This document shows positions 57,336 through 64,000 of a DNA stretch of 64,000 bases, piece after piece. The stretch is from Strongylocentrotus droebachiensis. Lineage: Eukaryota > Echinodermata > Echinoidea > Camarodonta > Strongylocentrotidae. A program made the position numbers and the translations under genes. The DNA lies in NCBI GenBank assembly GCA_035222895.1, contig JAVYIG010004966.1:1-64000 (forward strand). The letters run 5' to 3'. Numbering within the stretch: the first letter of the stretch is position 1; the number at the start of each line of letters is the position of its first letter. The notes below the pieces were generated by a model. That model was not told where the DNA came from. It did not search any database and saw only the letters and a list, made by a program, of their open reading frames with translations.

Positions 57336-59140
57336 ATGATTGTTTGGCTTTCTGTCCGTTTATTTTCATAACATGATTAAAAAATGTGACTGTTTGCAGA
57401 ACATGCGCGGACAAACACCCACTTTTAATCTCGTTAACTTTATCTTGTCTGTTCACGAAAGAGCAGGATGTAGATTCACGCTACCGACACACACAAAAAC
57501 TGCCAGACTTGTAACACAAACACCGGTAAAGCACCGTCTCGCATTGTTACATGCTCCAAAACTTCCTCAAATTAGATAGAAATGAAAAAGCGCGAGCGCT
57601 GGACTTTTTTCACTCCCCTCGAGAGCACGCACTCTCCTGTTGCGTAGGGTACACCCCCTAATCTCATCATAGCTTGATTTCATTCCCACTTTGGGGGGAA
57701 AGGGATGATTGTCAACAATTTTTGAATAAACTTAATTATCTGCGTGTGCCTGGGGGATAGGCGTGTAGGAGCACAGGGGAGAAGGCTGGTCGATGAAAAC
57801 GGTGGAATGCTCGCATCAAAAGTTCATTGCACTCTCGGAAAAAGAGCGAGCGACCCGGCTCGTGTGTGATTTCAATTCAATCAAATTGGAGTGGATTATG
57901 AAAAGAATGATTAGTTCTGGTTTATCACATGATTTGGTTGAGTAACAGGTTTGTGAAGGAGAACAAATATTGACACTGAGGATTTAGACGACGTTTGAAT
58001 TATTACGTTATTGTTCGATCAGTTTAACATTTAGTTTGTTGATATTATTCTTAAATCATCAATCTTCTAACAAGTCAAATTAGTTATTAATTCTGAAAAT
58101 GAGGTATTCACTAGATATTCATTAAATCGAATAACTTTTAAATTCCTGATGGAAACCTGTTAAGTACAGAGTTTAGCTATTTTGCTTTCATTTCATCACT
58201 TATTCATATACATAAAACTGAAGAGAACGAATCAATATTGCCTGCGTAACTTCAATCGTGCAAAATACAATTATCAAAAACAGGCACCATGCGTGCATAT
58301 GCACCTGTAAATCATCGCAAAATTCTAAAAGAAAAGTCATCCACCCTGTCCTTACTTCGGAAATCGATTTTTATGAAGAGGTCATTCTCCCAGTGGGTAG
58401 TTTTGAGGCGTAAGCTTTTTAACTGTCACTGTAATTAGATTGCTTGCGCAAATAACAGAATGATGACAATGTCGCTATCGTGTAGCAATCGATATCAAAT
58501 TTATCCAGCTGTCTTCCTGAGGCCTCTAGGAACATGAGGGCGTCTTGTCAAAAAGTAATTTTCAGGAGTCTTTTCATGCTTCGTTTATTTCTTCTTTTTA
58601 CCAATGTCTATTATTTGTCGGTATACAATCTTGGAGCTATGCTTTGAATTGATTACTCTTATGTCAGGTTTTGAAATTAAAAACTCTCTTAGGACGTCTA
58701 TTTGCCCATTAAGGACTTAAAATTGAGATAAAATGCCAGACAATAATCCATTTTCAGTCCATCTCTCCCTTGCCGTTCTTTCAACGATTATAGAGACTCG
58801 TTAGACATTTTCGGCAGGATATGAATGTGAACCTGAGTTAAATAATATCAAGACACACGCATGTTCATTTCCTGTGTTATCATAACATCGATACAAGTAT
58901 CCCGAAAATAATTGATATCATCAAAGATTAGTTACTTGAAAAGCATTACATACCATAGTCGTAACACAATGCTGGTTCCCATACTCTTGTTTTGTATTCA
59001 CTGATTTTCTAAGTCTTTGCCGAATAAATGATACTAATATTAATAAAAATAATACTCTTTCGAACTGATTTTCAAATTGTACTTTTGACATTCGAATTGT
59101 TATCTTTAGCTTAGCAATTTCGAGGGGAGTTCACACAATT
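57336..59140. other. No recognised feature
   Basis: A 79-codon frame at 57340-57579 has no motif. Sequence around 57580-57870 is slightly CG-richer, the rest AT-rich. No repeat ends were seen. Confidence 0.35.
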
Positions 59141-59198
59141 ATTTTTATGCCTCCGCCACCGAAGGTGGTGCCGGAGGCATCATGTTTTCGGGTTGTCC

Positions 59199-59266
59199 GT
59201 CCGTACGTCCGTACGTCCGTACGTCCGTCCGTACGTCCGTCCGTCCGTACGTCCGTCCGTCCGTCC
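59199..59266 (+). repeat. (CCGT)n tract with ACGT interruptions
   Basis: Tandem GTCCGTCC and GTACGTCC units over about 68 bases. The minus-strand frame reading Asp-Gly-Arg-Thr repeats is a translation of it. Confidence 0.9.
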
Positions 59267-59276
59267 CGTTTGACCG

Positions 59277-60061
59277 TTATCACAATATCTCAAGAACCAT
59301 TTAAGATTTAAACTTAAGACTCGGGAATAGTATTTATCACCATAGGAAGACGATCTGATTAGATTTTGGAGTACGTAGGTCAAAGGTCACAGGTCACAGA
59401 GGTCAACTTATGAAATTCCTTGTATTGAGTTTGTTAGCGCGATATCTCAAGAACCATTTGAGATTTAAACTTCAAACTTAAGGATAGTATGTATCACCAT
59501 AGGAAGACGATCTGATTAGATTTTGGAGCACGTATGTCAAAGGTCAAGGGTCACAGAGGTCAACTTATGAAATTCCATACATTGAGATTGTTATCATGAT
59601 ATCTCAAGAACCACTGGAGATTTAAACTTCAAACTTAGTGATAGTGTGTATCACTATAGGAAAACAATCTGATTAGATTTTGGAGCACGTATGTCAAAGG
59701 TCAAGGGTCACAGAGGTCAACTTATGAAATTCCATACATTGAGATTGTTATCATGATATCTCAAGAACCACTGGAGATTTAAACTTCAAACTTAGTGATA
59801 GTGTGTATCACTATAGGAAAACAATCTGATTAGATTTTGGAGCACGTAGGTCAAAGGTCAAGGGTCACAGAGGTCAACTTATGAAATTCCATACATTGAG
59901 ATTGTTATCATAATATCTCAAGAACCACTGGAGATTTAAACTTCAAACTTAATGATAGTGTGTATCACCATAGGAAGACAATCTGATTAGATTTTGGAGC
60001 ACGTAGGTCAAAGGTCAAAGGCCACAGCGCACATTAAGAATGCAAAAACAGCTTGTGATCG
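59277..60061 (+). repeat. Five 157-bp tandem repeats
   Basis: Units begin TTATCA(C/T)(A/G)ATATCTCAAG (TTAGCGCGATATCTC in the second) at 59277, 59434, 59591, 59748 and 59905, always exactly 157 bases apart. Each contains AGATTTAAACTT, ATAGGAA(A/G)AC, TCTGATTAGATTTTGGAG and a run of AGGTCA half sites. Degenerate units of a second type continue to about 60360. Confidence 0.95.
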
Positions 60062-60478
60062 CGTTATCTCAAGAACCGATTGATGGATTCATGCCAAAAT
60101 TAGGTCATGTTTGTTACTTGCAGAGCCAATGAACTGAGTAGATTCTTGGTTCATAAGGTCAAAGGTCAAAGGTCATGGGCCCATTATGTATGCAAAAATA
60201 GCTTGTGAACGCATTCTCATTAGAACTGACAGATGGATTACTATTTAACTCAGAACATCTTGCAGAGCCAATGAACTGAGTAGATTTTATGGTCGTGAGG
60301 TCAAAGATCAAAGGGTCATATATGTATATGAGAAATTGCTTGTAATCACAATATTCTGAGAACCTGTCAATGGATTACCATTGAACGTGAATTCAATTTT
60401 TTTTTTCTGTTTTGGTTTGTAAAATTGCTCTATAACGGAGGCATCATTTTCGACTGCGCGCAGTCGAATTCCATCTAG

Positions 60479-62344
60479 TTGATTTTGATTTGGTTTTGTT
60501 TATTTTTCATGTTTATGTTTGCTATGACGTAACAAAAAACCTATATTTTTTACACCGTAACATGTAAAATTCAGCAATGATCATAACAAAGCATGGTTAG
60601 GTTGATATGAAAGCAAAATATGGGTCTCCATCCAGTTCATCGCTTTGTAGGCCATCATCATCAACTATCGCAATGCCATTCAATAAATCGCCGCTCTGTA
60701 ATTACTGGAAATTGACCGGTTTCATTATTGAGAGACAGGTTAATTCGTTTTTATTTGCAATTGGCCTGTGGATAACTACAGACCATTACTCACAAGCGTG
60801 GAGGCAATATAAACTAGGCACGATAGGAAACAATTACGGCGCAACTGAATGATTTTTTTGGGTTCGCTGGCTTATTGATTACAATTATTACATTCCCAAA
60901 CGATTTTCGTAATGCGTGGAAAATATTCTTCCCTCTCTACGTGCATGGGGAACGGATCTAGTTGTATCGTAATCGTTATGCAGTCATGCCAGAGGAAATA
61001 ATAAATAAGGAATTGGAATTACCTTCATTTATTTGTATAAAGGAAATAAAGGTGTATCTAATAAGGCAGAGCCGGCCAATGTTGTTTTAGTGGTGGTTAT
61101 TTTTTACCTGACTGCTAAGAAAGCATAAAGTGTTGCTGAAATTTTAAGATAGTCAGACAGAGATGTAGAAATTGTATTACTGACATCACATAATGAAATG
61201 CCAGAAAGAATTATTGGTTACCACTTGATATTCAATCAGCAAATAAAATAACAAAATCAATGAACAGCCTTCTTTTTGGATACAAATACCTTGCGACTGA
61301 TCCGTACCTATTTATTTGATTTAAAAAATAAAAAAAAATTGGGGGGTGGGGCTGTGCAATTTCTGGTTTGTTTGACAATTTCGATAATTGTGCACCGGAA
61401 CGCATGAAATAGAAAGTATTAATGAAGCCACAAAATATCACTCGTCTGGATAATTGATCTCATCGGTATTTAGATGTATAGTGAGGTTTTGATTAGTGAA
61501 TGATCCTTCGCTTGATTCACATAATCAGATGATGCGATAACTGATTTGAATTCTGGGAAAGCTTTAGAAATTCAATTGTATTGCCGCCTCACATTATTTT
61601 AGGGTATAAATTATTTATTCAATCATAAGTCGATAGGTATTCATCTGAAAGGTAATCTCACTTGATATCTGAATTTTGAGATTTTATGATTGAAATGGTC
61701 AAATTAAACCCTGCCATGTATGTAGGTAATTGAGTGTTACTCTACCCCCCCAAATCGTAAGAATAGAGTAATTTAAAAAGATGAATTGAAAGCTTACATT
61801 CATTACATATCTTTATCAATATATTCTAATAATGAATGTTTTCATAAGTGTCTAAAAATTGATTTAAAATGTACAGTTATAATGTATCTTCATGTATTTT
61901 ACATTTGTTGTGTATACATTTACCTTCTAAAAATATTCCAATCCAAAATGTGTTCAAAGTATAACTATCTTCGGTGGATAAGGACTTATGCATTTTGCTG
62001 TGGAATATTTAGCCTTGGTGCCTTGTCAAATTTCAAAGTGCCTATTTTCAAAAACACTCTGCATATCTACGGATTCGAAGGCATGTAGGTATTCACCGCG
62101 GCAATGAAAACGCCTTACTGATCCATAATGTAAACGATTACCATTGAAAGGGAATATTGCTCCTAAAAACCTTTTATGACCCTTTTCGCTTGAATAGTAA
62201 CGTTGGCAACTACCATCAACCAACACCCATTTCGAAAAATGCGTATGGCACAACTGAATACCTTTCCCCAGCCATTAATATGTCTAATAGCACTTTTTGT
62301 ATGACAGGTACATTGCTATGGCAACAATTTCCATCAAATTAATG
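60479..62344. other. AT-rich sequence, nothing recognised
   Basis: The frames at 60607-60852, 61786-62088 and 62026-62253 have no recognisable motifs. No repeat ends were seen. Confidence 0.35.
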
Positions 62345-62399
62345 GTTTCGATATCTCCCTTTCTTTCTTTATTTCTTTTTCTGTATGTATCTGTCTCTG

Positions 62400-62434
<35 letters not shown>

Positions 62435-62495
62435 ATCTCTTCCCCTCTCTCTCACACACACACACTCTCTCTCTCTCTCTCTCTCTTCCATGTAT
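62345..62495. repeat. (TGTCTC)n, (CT)n and (CA)n compound microsatellite
   Basis: TGTCTC repeats at about 62392-62420 pass into CT repeats, then (CA)n at 62452-62463, then CT again to about 62487. Confidence 0.92.
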
Positions 62496-64000
62496 TCTTC
62501 CTTCTATATCTGCGACACACGCTTTGATGACGTAAGCACATTCTTTGGAAAAGAGTAACTTTATTTTCTATACATCTAGCGAAATGATAACTATGCTGGA
62601 ATATAATGAATCAAGTGGTGATATTATTTCGTTTAGTATATCTTATTCGCTTTTAGTTTGAGCCAGAATGAAGTATCTTTTTCAGTTGTGAATGGATATC
62701 GTAGTCCCCATTATGATTGTAAAGTTATCCATGTGCCTTGCCTTTTCGAGAGTCTTTCCTTTTGATACAAACAAAATAATCACAATTCATAGAGTGAATA
62801 TATTATCTTCTTTCATTATAATTCGAGGATTTAAAATTTATCATAATCCGGAAACTGGGAGTTTGTAAACATGAGAGCATAATAATGGCAAATGTGTTCT
62901 CCCTAATGATTGCTTGGTTGTATTCCCTCTGGTGATGAAAATTGGCAGCTTATACGGATAATGATGTTCTACCTCCGCTTGGTTTCTCTCGATTCTCGGT
63001 CCATTTTTTGATAAAGAATTCCCGTATCGCCACTTAATACCGCCTAGCTTGTTTCCGCCAAATTCTAAATTGCGTCATTGAATTGCGATCATTGGACCCC
63101 TAATGTCTACATCGATACATTTATTTCCACCATGACACAGTTTAGGGAAATAAAAGCATTATAATTCTGTGCCTAGCCCTGGTGCGCTGCGCCCCTCCAA
63201 GCGTCAATGCCCTAATTAGCTCAATGGCGACATTTCAAAGGGTAAGTTATTGCATCGTAGCCCAAAACTGGAAGCTTTCTGACGTTACTCTATAACGCAC
63301 TTCTATTGTGCACGTTGTCTAGGGTCGAAATGCTTCCTTGCGCGGTAATAATGGAAATTTAATTACAGTCTCGTTATTTCATTATCGCGTCAATTAGAAC
63401 GACCGGGTTCTGGTTTGATATTTTGTGCCGGGAATGTGACAGGTTTATTGGATAGTAAGATAAATATTTACATCAATGCAACAAGAGACTTATTTCGTAC
63501 AATGATATTAGGTGATTCATGCGTTCGATAAAATAATGTGTCGTATACCATGAACAGTGGAGTGTTCTTAAACAAATTGACCATATCGATATTATTCCTG
63601 TGTTAGCTTCAATATAAACGTCGAGTCGGGGCAGGAGGGGGAGGGGGAGGGGTTGTATAAATTTAGCTTTGCTTGTGTTAAAATCTTTCAACTATCATTG
63701 TGTATCAGTTGCTTGTGACATGGTGGAACCATTTATGTTTTTCTGTTCTTCAAATCTGCTTCTACGATCATGATTGTTTATGTGTTTATGTTTAAATTTG
63801 TAATTTGGATTATGTGTTTATATTGAAAGAAATAGAACTGTGCGTCTGCTAGAGAAATTAGCTGAAAAAAAGATTATTTGCAGACATGATGAATATGGAT
63901 CATCTCAATGAGAGTGTAGCCTCACCCAGTATGTTGGTTAAGAGTCATACAAGCCTTACCAAGCCTGTTAGTTTTAAACATAAATTAGCATTTTACCCCG
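62496..64000. other. No recognised gene; one ATG-plus-donor coincidence
   Basis: At 63224-63241 an ATG (ATGGCGACATTTCAAAGG) runs into GTAAGT, a perfect donor, giving a possible six-codon first exon in a slightly CG-richer patch. It is too short to support by itself. The rest is AT-rich with no repeat ends. Confidence 0.3.

Larger units (their letters stand above)
59147..60478 (+). mobile_element. Helitron/HINE-like element with central tandem repeats
   Basis: The left end carries a hairpin at 59147-59180 (ATGCCTCCG to CGGAGGCAT), then a (GTCC/GTAC)n tract, then 157-bp tandem repeats, then degenerate related units. The right end carries the perfect 20-base palindrome TTCGACTGCGCGCAGTCGAA at 60449-60468. 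Six bases later CTAG (60475-60478) is followed by T. A hairpin just upstream of CTAG before T is the Helitron 3' signature. GGAGGCATCAT occurs at both ends as a direct repeat. Central tandem repeats in a Helitron-like frame fit the HINE/Helentron group. The exact 5' boundary is uncertain, and there is no Rep/helicase frame. Confidence 0.75.

Noticed and set aside
59180-59383. Minus-strand frame with Asp-Gly-Arg-Thr repeats
   Set aside because: It is the translation of a CCGT tetranucleotide tract in a Helitron-like element.
63224-63246. Six-codon first exon with a perfect GTAAGT donor
   Set aside because: Too short to carry coding signal; such coincidences are expected in 64 kb.
1-64000. Reverse transcriptase, integrase or transposase genes
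   Set aside because: None of the reading frames shows YXDD-type, DDE-type or zinc-knuckle motifs, so all elements here appear non-autonomous.
1-64000. CRISPR arrays, operons or bacterial defence systems
   Set aside because: The sequence is eukaryotic in style; the tandem arrays present have no alternating repeat-spacer layout and there are no adjacent cas-like frames.

Overview
This window is eukaryotic genomic DNA. It is AT-rich, has no operon-like packing of reading frames, and carries many (CT)n/(GA)n microsatellites, long poly-G/poly-C runs, tRNA-derived SINEs and many small non-autonomous DNA transposons. The mix suggests a marine invertebrate, most likely an echinoderm and probably a sea urchin: TTAA-flanked MITEs, hAT ends of the type TACGCCACTG, SINEs ending in ATT repeats, and a GCCTCCG-headed Helitron-like element with GTCCGTCC tracts. 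That assignment rests on recalled repeat style, not on a database search.

I found no convincing protein-coding gene. The longer open frames are mostly translations of microsatellites (Ser/Leu/Pro-rich or Arg/Glu/Lys-rich) or of repeats. Five short segments with splice-site or coding-like character are listed as low-confidence exon candidates: 13652-13966, 23436-23487, 34223-34367, 35197-35550 (minus) and 37583-37642. The window is best read as an intergenic desert or the inside of a very large intron.

Mobile elements dominate what can be annotated, and several have exact boundaries. (1) A piggyBac-like element at 4951-5629, flanked by TTAA, has a poly-G/poly-C hairpin inside each end. (2) A 186-bp TTAA-flanked MITE family is present three times (4317-4502, 17997-18182, 36050-36234 reversed). 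(3) A 566-bp hAT element at 17011-17576 has perfect 15-bp inverted repeats and a perfect 8-bp target duplication. (4) A 532-bp TTAA element lies at 20997-21528. (5) A 189-bp relative lies at 28228-28416. (6) A 3.2-kb hAT-like element at 39080-42308 has a perfect 8-bp duplication; it carries a 2.1-kb tandem array of about 19 monomers and a 400-bp polypyrimidine tract. (7) A smaller decayed hAT-like element lies at 42386-42815. (8) An 843-bp element at 49914-50756 is filled with GGTGCA/TGCACC motifs. (9) A Helitron/HINE-like element at about 59147-60478 has 157-bp tandem repeats and a hairpin-CTAG end. SINEs lie at 20768-20965 and 23666-24022, with SINE tails or fragments near 12917, 13020, 19225 and 34679.

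No multi-gene system can be read here. The most interesting object is the satellite-bearing hAT element at 39080-42308: a transposon that seems to have carried or grown a satellite array with its own 455-bp higher-order period. The next most interesting is the TTAA element group, which includes at least three different families in one window.
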